Assembly (NCBI RefSeq): GCF_013363995.1
Contig: NZ_JABWGO010000003.1
Coordinates: forward strand, 310,001 to 374,000
Source: Nonomuraea rhodomycinica
GTDB taxonomy: Bacteria > Actinomycetota > Actinomycetes > Streptosporangiales > Streptosporangiaceae
Length of the DNA stretch: 64,000 nt
Reading direction: 5' to 3'
The notes under the pieces: model-generated
What the model was told of the DNA's origin: nothing
Database searches by the model: none
The model's input: only the letters and a program-made list of their open reading frames with translations
Part shown: in pieces, positions 15,702 through 23,096 of the stretch
How the letters are laid out: the number at the start of each line of letters is the position of its first letter
Position numbering within the stretch: the stretch's first letter is position 1
Program-made: the position numbers and the translations under genes

Positions 15702-16580
15702 TCAGCCGGGCAGCTCCGCCAGGTCCAGGTCCTTCAGGCGCTCCGGGTCGACGAGGATGTCGATGGCGGTGACCAGGCCATCGGTGATCGTGAAGCCGTG
15801 CACCGACACGGCGCGGCCGTCCACCACGTTGACGAGCCCCGCCGAGCCGTTGACCAGCACGTGCAGTCCCTCCTGGCCCGCCCGCCGGTGGAACAGCGCA
15901 CCCCTGGCGACGTCGGCCGCGCCCCGTGTCTCGACGACGCCGCCGGCCGCGCCCGTGTCGGCGCGCGCCACGACGTCCGGGTGGAGCACCGCGACCAGCG
16001 CCTCGAAGTCGCCGTCGCGGGCCGCCGCCTGGAACGCCTCCACCACCCGCCGCTGGCGCGCCAGGTCCGGGTCGGGCCGCGGCGCGGTGCCCCGCACGCG
16101 GCGGCGCGCCCGGCTGGCGAGCTGCCGGGCCGCCGCCGGCGTGCGCTCCACCAGCGGGCCGATCTCCTCGAACGGCACCCCGAACATGTCGTGCAGCACG
16201 AACGCCAGCCGCTCGGCCGGAGCCAGGGACTGCAGCACGACCAGCAGCGCCAGCCCCACCGAGTCCGCCACCAGCGCCTCGTGCTCGGGGTCGCCGCCGC
16301 CGGCGACGCTCACCACCGGGTCCGGCAGGCGCGGCTCCAGCCCGTCCTCGCGCCGTGCCCGCCGTGAGCGCAGCATGTCGAGGCAGATCCGGCCGACGAC
16401 CGTGGTGAGCCAGCCGGCCAGGTTGTCCACGCCGTCGGCGCCGGAACGGCTCAGCCGCAGCCACGCCTCCTGGACGGCGTCGTCGGCCTCGCTCAGGGAG
16501 CCGAGCATCCGGTAGGCCACCGCCTTCAGGTGCGTGCGGTGCTCCTCGAACCGGCCGGCCAGGAAATCGTGGTCGTTCAT
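15702..16580 (-). CDS. sigJ: ECF41/SigJ-type RNA polymerase sigma factor with SnoaL-like tail
   Basis: This 292-residue sigma factor has region 2 (FEEHRTHLKAVAYRMLGSLSEADDAVQEAWLRL), region 4 (LAPAERLAFVLHDMFGVPFEEIGPLVERTPAAARQLASRARRR) and a C-terminal SnoaL/NTF2-like domain (about 170-290) that in ECF41 factors replaces the anti-sigma factor. The tail motif usually written NPDKL reads DPERL here. Known ECF41 genes often sit beside a carboxymuconolactone decarboxylase or oxidoreductase; none is present, though an oxidoreductase remnant lies just downstream. The ATG has GGAGG 9 bases upstream. The symbol follows common usage for the group, not proven orthology. Confidence 0.9.
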   Translation of the reverse strand: MNDHDFLAGRFEEHRTHLKAVAYRMLGSLSEADDAVQEAWLRLSRSGADGVDNLAGWLTTVVGRICLDMLRSRRARREDGLEPRLPDPVVSVAGGGDPEHEALVADSVGLALLVVLQSLAPAERLAFVLHDMFGVPFEEIGPLVERTPAAARQLASRARRRVRGTAPRPDPDLARQRRVVEAFQAAARDGDFEALVAVLHPDVVARADTGAAGGVVETRGAADVARGALFHRRAGQEGLHVLVNGSAGLVNVVDGRAVSVHGFTITDGLVTAIDILVDPERLKDLDLAELPG

Positions 16581-16642
16581 CCGTCACATCCTCCGTCATG
16601 TCCGCTCACCGGCATGACGGGCCGGGCGCCGCCGATGTGACA

Positions 16643-16678
16643 GATGTATCGATTCAGATGCATCTGTTCTGATGTATC
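16643..16678. promoter_or_regulatory. Three GATGYATC repeats at 14-bp spacing
   Basis: GATGTATC (16643-16650), GATGCATC (16657-16664) and GATGTATC (16671-16678) are evenly spaced and end 10 bases before the MarR ATG, in the gap shared with the divergent sigma gene. GATGCATC is itself palindromic. They look like MarR autoregulatory sites. The last copy overlaps the likely -10 region, consistent with a leaderless or near-leaderless mRNA. Confidence 0.55.
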
Positions 16679-16687
16679 GTGGGCGGC

Positions 16688-17140
16688 ATGAACGCGGTGG
16701 ACCTGTTCCTGCTGGGGCGGACGCTCATGAAGATCGGCGAGGAGGCCATGCCGACCGAGGGCATCGGCCCTCAGACGACGAGCGTGCGCACCGTCCTCAT
16801 CGTCGTGAGCGACGTCCGGGGTCATCCGGAGACCTCGGTCAGCGAGATCGTCGCCCGCACCGGGTTGCCGCAGAGCGCCGTGTCGGCCGCCGTGGCCCGC
16901 CTGCGCGAGGCGGGCGCCGTGGTGACCGAGCCAGACGCCCGCGACCGGCGCAGGACCGTGATCAGGCACGCGCCGCAGATCTCCGAGCGGGTCGCCGCGG
17001 CCCGCTCGGCGCCCGTCGAGGACGCCCTGGCCGTCGCGCTGGGCGGCGCCGACGCCGGCGCGGTCGCCGAGGTCACCGCCCTGCTGGAGGCCCTCGCCGC
17101 CCGCCTCGGCCCCGACGCGCTCGCCCGCTTCAAGCCCTGA
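16688..17140 (+). CDS. MarR-family transcriptional regulator
   Basis: This protein of about 150 residues has a winged-helix core: TSVRTVLIVVSDVRGHPETSVSEIVARTGLPQSAVSAAVARLREAGAVVTEPDARDRRRTVIRHAP, with the wing D-x-R-D-R-R typical of MarR. Helices on both sides would form the dimer. The ATG at 16688 is used; an in-frame GTG at 16679 would add three residues. There is no Shine-Dalgarno, and the upstream -10-like sequence suggests leaderless translation. The last nine codons and stop lie in a 25-bp unit that is repeated three more times downstream. It is divergent from the sigma gene, which may be its target. Confidence 0.88.
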   Translation: MNAVDLFLLGRTLMKIGEEAMPTEGIGPQTTSVRTVLIVVSDVRGHPETSVSEIVARTGLPQSAVSAAVARLREAGAVVTEPDARDRRRTVIRHAPQISERVAAARSAPVEDALAVALGGADAGAVAEVTALLEALAARLGPDALARFKP

Positions 17141-17215
17141 CGCGCTCGCCCGCTTCAAGCCCTGACGCGCTCGCCCGCTTCAAGCCCTGACGCGCTCGCC
17201 CGCCTCAAGCCCTGA
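17116..17215. repeat. Four tandem 25-bp copies of the marR 3' end
   Basis: The 25-bp unit starting CGCGCTCGCCCGCTTCAAGC occurs at 17116-17140, 17141-17165, 17166-17190 and 17191-17215 (last copy with one change). The first copy encodes the end of the MarR protein (ALARFKP) and its stop codon; the fourth overlaps the last codons and stop of the convergent MerR gene. It is probably a slippage-type expansion. Confidence 0.95.
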
Positions 17216-17975
17216 CGCGGGCTCGGGCTTCTCCGGGGGTGCCGGTGACGTACCGGTGGAGCAGGGCGGCGCCCTCCAGCATGGCCATCGCCCGCCGTTC
17301 GAGCTCGGCCCGCCGCTCGGCGAGGGCGGCGCGCAGCGCGTCGGTGCTGCCCGTGCGGCGCAGCGCGTCGAGGATGACCCGGATCCGGGGCAGGGGATGG
17401 CGGGCCTCCCGCAGCATGCGCACCATCTGCGCGTCGCGCACGTCGTCCGGCCCGAACGTCCGGTAGCCCGTCACCCGGTCGCGTCCCGGCCGGATCAGCC
17501 CGCTCGCCTCCCACAGCCGCAGCGCCGACGTCCGCACTCCGAGGCGGGCCGCCACCTCGCCCACGCGCAGCCCCGGACGGGGCGTCGCGAAGGCGCCCGG
17601 GTCGCGGGCCGCCACCTCCTCCAGGGCCGCGCCGATCGCCTGGAGCGACAGCCGCTGCTCGTGCAGCGCGGCATGGCCCGCGTCCACGAGGGCCAGGGCC
17701 GGCGCCGTGTCGCCCCCGTTGACGGCCCGCAGGATCTCGCCGGCGCGCTCCCAGCCGTGGCCCGCCGCCAGCGCCCGGTAGGCCAGCAGTGCCTCCCGGT
17801 GGCGGGGGCCGAAGCGGCGGTAGCCCGCCTCGGTCCGCGTGGCCGGCGGCAGGACGCCCGCGTCGGCGTAGTTGCGGATCTGCTGCGTGGACAGCCCCAC
17901 GAGACGCGCCAGGTCGACCGGCCGCAGCGTCTCGCCGGCACCGGCCGTGTTATGTAGCGTTTGAGGGTTGGCCAC
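17205..17975 (-). CDS. MerR-family regulator with two MerR DNA-binding modules
   Basis: This 256-residue protein has two complete MerR-type winged helices. The first (about 14-60) reads LRPVDLARLVGLSTQQIRNY and GYRRFGPRHREALLAY. The second (about 135-185) reads LRVGEVAARLGVRTSALRLW and GYRTFGPDDVRDAQMV. Each is followed by a helical stretch. Normal MerR proteins have one module and dimerise, so this looks like an internal duplication able to bind as a pseudo-dimer. The GTG at 17975 is chosen for GGAGAG 6 bases upstream. It is divergent from the UvrA paralogue across a 72-bp gap, its likely target. Confidence 0.88.
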   Translation of the reverse strand: MANPQTLHNTAGAGETLRPVDLARLVGLSTQQIRNYADAGVLPPATRTEAGYRRFGPRHREALLAYRALAAGHGWERAGEILRAVNGGDTAPALALVDAGHAALHEQRLSLQAIGAALEEVAARDPGAFATPRPGLRVGEVAARLGVRTSALRLWEASGLIRPGRDRVTGYRTFGPDDVRDAQMVRMLREARHPLPRIRVILDALRRTGSTDALRAALAERRAELERRAMAMLEGAALLHRYVTGTPGEARARVRA

Positions 17976-18047
17976 GCGTCTCTCCTGCAGCGAAGGGATG
18001 ATCGCGCCAAAACTATCAACCGGCAGCTCAATGACACACTTGAAGCC

Positions 18048-20372
18048 ATGCATTCCCCCCTCCTCAGCACGCAGGCCGGTGCCGTCCCCGTCACCGACGG
18101 TCAGGACGCGCCCGGCCGCCCCGCCGCCGACAGCCACGACGTCATCGAGGTGCGCGGCGCCAGGGAGAACAACCTGGCGGGTGTCTCGCTCGACATCCCC
18201 AAGCGGCGGCTGACCGTCTTCACCGGCGTCTCGGGCTCCGGCAAGTCCTCGCTCGTCTTCGACACCATCGCGGCGGAGTCGCGCCGGCTCATCAACGAGA
18301 CCTACACCGCGTTCATCCAGAACTTCATGCCCTCCCAGGCCCGGCCGGACGTCGACGCGCTGCGCAACCTCAGCGCGGCGATCATCGTGGACCAGGAGCG
18401 GATGGGCGCCAACGTCCGCTCCACCGTCGGCACCGCCACCGACTGCCACACCATGCTGCGCATCATGTTCAGCCGCCTCGGCGTCCCGCACGCCGGGCCG
18501 CCCTTCGCGTTCAGCTTCAACCGGGCCGAGGGCATGTGCCCCGCCTGCGAGGGCCTCGGCAAGGCGTCCGAGATCGACGTGGACGAGCTGGTGGACCGCG
18601 ACCTGTCCCTGAACGACGGGGCGATCAAGGTGCCGGGCTTCGCCAAGGACACGTGGTACTGGCAGCTCATGGCGAACTCCGGCCTGTTCGACCCCGGCGC
18701 CAGGCTGCGTGACTACACCCCGGAGCAGTGGGAGGACTTCCTCCACAAGCCCGCCACCAAGATCAAGATGGGCTCCAACACCTTCACCTACGAGGGGCTC
18801 GTCACCAAGGTCCGGCGGCTCTACCTGGCCAAGGACCGCGAGTCGATGCAGCCGGGAGCGCGCGCCTTCGCCGACCGCGCGGTCAAGCTCGCCCCCTGCG
18901 GGGCCTGCGGCGGCACCCGGCTCAACGAGACGGCCCGCGCCAGCCTCATCGCCGGCCGCAGCATCGCCGACTGCTCGGCCATGCAGATCGACGAGCTCGC
19001 CGCGTTCGTCCGCGGGATCGAGGACCCCTCGGTCAAGCCGCTCATCGACACCCTGCTGGAGACGCTCGACTCGCTCGTCGAGATCGGCCTCGGCTACCTC
19101 AGCCTCGACCGGGAGTCCTCCACCCTGTCCGGCGGCGAGTCCCAGCGCGTCAAGATGGTGCGGCACCTCACCTCCAGCCTCAGCGACGTCACCTACGTCT
19201 TCGACGAGCCGACCGCCGGGCTGCACCCGCACGACATCCAGCGCATGAACGGCCTGCTGCTGCGGCTGCGCGACAAGGGCAACACGGTGCTCGTCGTCGA
19301 GCACAAGCCGGAGACCATCGCCATTGCCGACCACGTCGTGGACCTCGGCCCCGGCGCCGGCACCCAGGGCGGTCACCTCTGCTACACCGGCGACCTGGCC
19401 GGGCTGCGCGCCTCCGGCACCCTCACCGGCCGCTACCTCGACCACCGCGCCAAGCTGCGCGCGGACGTCCGCCGTCCCACCGGCCACCTGGCCGTGCGCG
19501 GCGCCACGCTGCACAACCTGCGCGACGTCGACGCCGACATCCCGCTCGGGGTGCTCACGGTCGTGACGGGCGTCGCCGGCTCGGGCAAGAGCTCGCTCAT
19601 CCACGGGTACGTCGCGGGGCGCGAGGGCGTCGTGGTCGCCGACCAGTCGCCGATCCGCGGGTCGCGCCGCAGCAACCCCGCCACCTACACCGGCCTGCTG
19701 GACCCGATCCGGGCGGCCTTCGCCAAGGCCAACGGGGTGAAGGCGAGCCTGTTCAGCGCCAACTCCGAGGGCGCGTGCCCGGCCTGCAAGGGCATCGGGC
19801 TCGTCTACACCGACCTGGCGATGATGGCGGAGGTGGCGTCGGTGTGCGAGGAGTGCGAGGGGCGGCGCTTCACCCCGGAGGTGCTCACCTACCGGCTGCG
19901 GGGGCGGGACATCAGCGAGGTGCTGGCCATGCCGGTGGGGGAGGCGCGGGAGTTCTTCGGCTCCGGCCAGGCGCGGGCCGTCCTCGACCGGCTCGCCGCC
20001 GTCGGCCTCGGCTACCTCACGCTCGGGCAGCCGCTCACCACGCTGTCGGGGGGCGAGCGGCAGCGGCTCAAGCTGGCGGTGAACATGGCGCGCAACGGCA
20101 CCACGTACGTCCTGGACGAGCCGACCACCGGCCTGCACCTCGCGGACGTGGACCAGCTGCTCGGGCTGCTGGACCGGCTGGTGGACGACGGCAACACGGT
20201 CATCGTCATCGAGCACCACCAGGCCGTCATGGCCCACGCCGACTGGATCATCGACCTGGGGCCGGGGGCGGGCCACGACGGCGGTCAGGTCGTCTTCTCC
20301 GGCACGCCGTCCGAGCTGGTCGCCACGGGCACCTCCCTGACGGCGCGGCACCTGCGGGAGTACGTGGCGTGA
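18048..20372 (+). CDS. UvrA-like ABC ATPase (excinuclease A paralogue)
   Basis: This 774-residue protein is shorter than repair UvrA (about 950). It has two ABC ATPase halves, with Walker A FTGVSGSGKSSLVFDT and VTGVAGSGKSSLIHGY, signatures LSGGESQRVKM and LSGGERQRLKL, Walker B VFDEPTAGLHP and VLDEPTTGLHL, and zinc-finger remnants CPACEGLG/CGACGGTRL and CPACKGIG/CEECEGRRF. The UvrB-binding insertion of true UvrA appears reduced. Paralogues of this class (UvrA2, DrrC-like) are linked to resistance to DNA-binding drugs. The ATG at 18048 lacks a clear Shine-Dalgarno. The divergent double-MerR gene probably regulates it. A hairpin overlaps its stop codon. Confidence 0.92.
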   Translation: MHSPLLSTQAGAVPVTDGQDAPGRPAADSHDVIEVRGARENNLAGVSLDIPKRRLTVFTGVSGSGKSSLVFDTIAAESRRLINETYTAFIQNFMPSQARPDVDALRNLSAAIIVDQERMGANVRSTVGTATDCHTMLRIMFSRLGVPHAGPPFAFSFNRAEGMCPACEGLGKASEIDVDELVDRDLSLNDGAIKVPGFAKDTWYWQLMANSGLFDPGARLRDYTPEQWEDFLHKPATKIKMGSNTFTYEGLVTKVRRLYLAKDRESMQPGARAFADRAVKLAPCGACGGTRLNETARASLIAGRSIADCSAMQIDELAAFVRGIEDPSVKPLIDTLLETLDSLVEIGLGYLSLDRESSTLSGGESQRVKMVRHLTSSLSDVTYVFDEPTAGLHPHDIQRMNGLLLRLRDKGNTVLVVEHKPETIAIADHVVDLGPGAGTQGGHLCYTGDLAGLRASGTLTGRYLDHRAKLRADVRRPTGHLAVRGATLHNLRDVDADIPLGVLTVVTGVAGSGKSSLIHGYVAGREGVVVADQSPIRGSRRSNPATYTGLLDPIRAAFAKANGVKASLFSANSEGACPACKGIGLVYTDLAMMAEVASVCEECEGRRFTPEVLTYRLRGRDISEVLAMPVGEAREFFGSGQARAVLDRLAAVGLGYLTLGQPLTTLSGGERQRLKLAVNMARNGTTYVLDEPTTGLHLADVDQLLGLLDRLVDDGNTVIVIEHHQAVMAHADWIIDLGPGAGHDGGQVVFSGTPSELVATGTSLTARHLREYVA

Positions 20373-20395
20373 GCCCCCACCCGTAGCGGGGGCTC
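20371..20395 (+). terminator. Hairpin at the UvrA-paralogue stop codon
   Basis: GAGCCCCC and GGGGGCTC form a perfect 8-bp stem with a 9-base loop, beginning within the TGA stop codon. No T-tract follows. Confidence 0.65.
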
Positions 20396-20458
20396 ACCAG
20401 AGGGCGGCGGCGAGCAGCCCGGCGACGACCAGGGCGGCGGCGTGGTGCAGGGCGGGCG

Positions 20459-20487
20459 TGTCAGCGATCTGTCAGCGATCGCTCAAG
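20459..20487. promoter_or_regulatory. Heptamer direct repeats at 11-bp spacing (SARP/OmpR-type site candidate)
   Basis: TGTCAGC at 20459 and 20470, with GATC after each, then the weaker GCTCAAG at 20481, give three heptamers spaced 11 bp apart. SARP/AfsR regulators bind heptamer direct repeats with this spacing, and such a regulator is encoded at 23097-26906. The site lies about 150 bp upstream of the S9 peptidase start. The remainder of the 20373-20635 gap shows nothing further. Confidence 0.45.
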
Positions 20488-20635
20488 CCTCTGTCGCCGC
20501 CCTCCGCCAGTCTGAGGGCGACCAGGCGACCAGGCGGCCCGCGAAGCAGTTCCGGGCCGCCCCGCGACGAGATCCCGGGGGATGCACCGTCTCCCGGGGC
20601 TCACGCCCCGACCTCGCAGGAGAGGAACCCCGCCC

Positions 20636-22990
20636 ATGACCACGCCCCGCCTCGACGCCTCCGCGTACCGGACCGCGGAGCAGTTGCTCCGCCACCACCG
20701 CCGCCGCCTCGTCCGAGGGGGCGAGGTCACCCCTCACTGGATCGAGGACGGCGCCCGTTTCTGGTACGCGGCGGACACCTCCGACGCCAGGAGCTTCGTC
20801 CTCGTGGATCCGGCCGCCGCGACGCGTGAACCCGCGTTCGACCACGAGAAGGTGGCGGCGGCGCTCGCGGAGGCGTCCGGGCAGCCGGTGGACGCCCGCG
20901 CCCTGCCGTTCGGCGACGTCCATCTGATCATCGGCACGGCGGGCGGGGCGGTGGAGGCGGTCGAGTTCGCCGCGTTCGGCGCCCCTTGGCGGTGCGCGGC
21001 CGACGGCTCGGCGTGCGAGCGCGTCCCCGGCCCGCCCCCGACCGGCCCGCTGGAGGTGCGCTCGCCCGACGGGCGGCTCGCGGTGTTCCGCCGCGGCCAC
21101 GACCTCTGGCTGCGCACTCTGGAGGACGGCGCCGAGCGTCCGCTGACCACCGGCGGCGACGCCGACCACGACTACGGCGCGAGCCCCGACTACTTCATGT
21201 ACTCGCCGTTGCTCCAACGCCTGGGACTGCCGCACGCGCCCCCGGCCGCCACCTGGTCGCCCGACTCGTCCCGTGTGCTCACGCACCGCACCCTCCAGGA
21301 GGGCGTACGGCTGACGCACCTGGTCGACGCCCTGCCGGCGGACGGCGGCGAGCCGCGGCTGGTGACGCTGCGCCAGCCCTACCCCGGGGACGAGCGGCTG
21401 CCGATGGCCGAGCTGGTGGTGCTGGACGTGGCCACGGGCGCCGTCGTGACCGCGCGGGCGGAGCCGGAGGCGATGCCGACGATCTCCCCCGTCCTGCTGG
21501 GGTGGGCGTGGTGGGCGGAGGACGGCTCGGCCGTCCACTACCTGAGCCGTTCGCGCGACGCGCGCACCCTGCGGCTGCGCCGGCTCGACCCGGCCACCGG
21601 CGAGGTGACCACCCTGGTGGAGGAGACGGGGGAGACCCGGGTCGAGCCGTCGCAGCGGCTCGACCGGCCGCCCCTGGTGCGCGTCCTGTCCGGGCGCGCT
21701 GCCGGTGGCGCGTCCGGGCGCTCGGCCGGGCACTCGGCCGGGCGCTCGCCCGGGCGCTCGGCCGGGCAGGAGGTCCTGTGGTACTCGCAGCGTGACGGCT
21801 GGGGCCACCTGTACCTGTACGACGCCGGCACCGGCGAGCCGCGCCGCCAGGTGACGTCGGGGGAGTGGGCCGTACAGGAGATCCTGCACGTGGACGAGGA
21901 CCGCCGGGTCGTCACCTTCACCGCCTCAGGGCTCGTGCCCGACGACCCGTACCGCCGCCAGGTGTGCCGGGCCGGGCTCGACGGCGGCGGCGTGGAGCGG
22001 ATCACCCGCGACGACCTCGACCACGCGGCCGTCGTGCCGCCCCGCGGCGGGTACGTCCTCGACACCGCCTCCACCACCGGCACCCCGCCCGTGACGTGCG
22101 TCCTCGGGCCGGACGGGCAGGTGATCATGGAGTTGGGGCGCGCCGACGTCTCGGGTCTCCTCGCGACGGGCTGGAGCGCGCCCGAGCGCTTCCGCGTCAA
22201 GGCGGCCGACGGGCGGACCGACGTGTACGGGGTCCTCCACCGGCCGCACGGGTTCGACCCCGGCCGTCGCTACCCGGTGCTCGACCACGTGTACCCCTTC
22301 CCGGCCGTGACCAGGGTGAGCCCGTCGTTCGACCCCGGCTGGCACGGCTACGAGGCCGAGGCGGTGGCGGCGCTCGGGTTCGTCGTGGTGGCCCTGGACG
22401 GGCGGGGGACGCCGGGGCGCGACAAGGAGTTCCACGACGCGTCGTACCGGCGGCTGGGCGAGGCCGGGCTGGCCGACCACGTCGCCGCGCTCGAACAGCT
22501 CGGCGCCGCCCGGCCGTGGATGGACCTCGGGCGGGTGGGCGTGTTCGGCATCTCCGCGGGCGGTCAGGCCGCCGTCCGGGCGATGCTCGACCACCCGGAC
22601 GTCTTCACGGTGGGGGTGGCCGAGGCGGGCATGCACGACCTCCGGTACGGGGACCCGGGCACGGCGGAGGCGTACAACGGGCCGTACGACGAGGAGACGT
22701 ACGCCGCCGCGTCCAACGTGGACCGCGCCGACCGGCTCCGGGGACGGCTGCTGCTCGTCCACGGCGGCCGTGACACGCAGGTCTCGCCGCACCTGACGCT
22801 GCGGCTGGCCGAGCGGCTCATCGCCGCGGGCAAGGACTTCGACATGCTGATCGTGCCGGGGGCCGAGCACGTGTTCGCGGGGTACGAGCACTACGTCAAC
22901 CGCCGCAAGTGGGACTTCCTGGTGCGGCACCTGCTGGGGATGGAGCCGCCGGAGGACCACCGCCTGACCCCGGTACCACCCGGCATGTGA
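20636..22990 (+). CDS. S9-family prolyl oligopeptidase/DPP-IV-like peptidase
   Basis: This 784-residue protein has a beta-propeller-like N-terminal part (about 60-500: WSPDSSRVLTHR, WYSQRDGWGHLYLYDAGTG) and a C-terminal alpha/beta-hydrolase domain. The inferred triad is S640 in GVFGISAGGQ, D713 in HGGRDTQV and H745 in GAEHVFAGY. These enzymes cleave short peptides, often after proline; no signal peptide is visible, so it is probably intracellular. A Gly-Arg-Ser-Ala repeat interrupts the propeller at about residues 355-378. The ATG has AGGAGAGG upstream. A candidate heptamer array lies before the gene. Confidence 0.93.
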   Translation: MTTPRLDASAYRTAEQLLRHHRRRLVRGGEVTPHWIEDGARFWYAADTSDARSFVLVDPAAATREPAFDHEKVAAALAEASGQPVDARALPFGDVHLIIGTAGGAVEAVEFAAFGAPWRCAADGSACERVPGPPPTGPLEVRSPDGRLAVFRRGHDLWLRTLEDGAERPLTTGGDADHDYGASPDYFMYSPLLQRLGLPHAPPAATWSPDSSRVLTHRTLQEGVRLTHLVDALPADGGEPRLVTLRQPYPGDERLPMAELVVLDVATGAVVTARAEPEAMPTISPVLLGWAWWAEDGSAVHYLSRSRDARTLRLRRLDPATGEVTTLVEETGETRVEPSQRLDRPPLVRVLSGRAAGGASGRSAGHSAGRSPGRSAGQEVLWYSQRDGWGHLYLYDAGTGEPRRQVTSGEWAVQEILHVDEDRRVVTFTASGLVPDDPYRRQVCRAGLDGGGVERITRDDLDHAAVVPPRGGYVLDTASTTGTPPVTCVLGPDGQVIMELGRADVSGLLATGWSAPERFRVKAADGRTDVYGVLHRPHGFDPGRRYPVLDHVYPFPAVTRVSPSFDPGWHGYEAEAVAALGFVVVALDGRGTPGRDKEFHDASYRRLGEAGLADHVAALEQLGAARPWMDLGRVGVFGISAGGQAAVRAMLDHPDVFTVGVAEAGMHDLRYGDPGTAEAYNGPYDEETYAAASNVDRADRLRGRLLLVHGGRDTQVSPHLTLRLAERLIAAGKDFDMLIVPGAEHVFAGYEHYVNRRKWDFLVRHLLGMEPPEDHRLTPVPPGM
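21700..21770. repeat. In-frame 12-bp repeats inside the S9 peptidase gene
   Basis: Five to six copies of a CGGGCGCTCGGC-like 12-bp unit encode G-R-S-A/G-H-S-A/G-R-S-P repeats, probably a flexible loop between propeller blades. The period keeps the frame. Confidence 0.85.
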
Positions 22991-23096
22991 CCGGTCCCCG
23001 GCGGCTCACCCGCTGCCCCGGGCCCGCACCGGCGGCCCCGGACCGCCACTCCCTGCGCCGGCGTCCCGGGGCCGCCGTCCGCCGGACCTCGCCGCG

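Noticed and set aside
18048..20372. Housekeeping excinuclease UvrA
   Set aside because: It is about 180 residues shorter than repair UvrA and sits next to its own MerR regulator, as UvrA2-type paralogues do.
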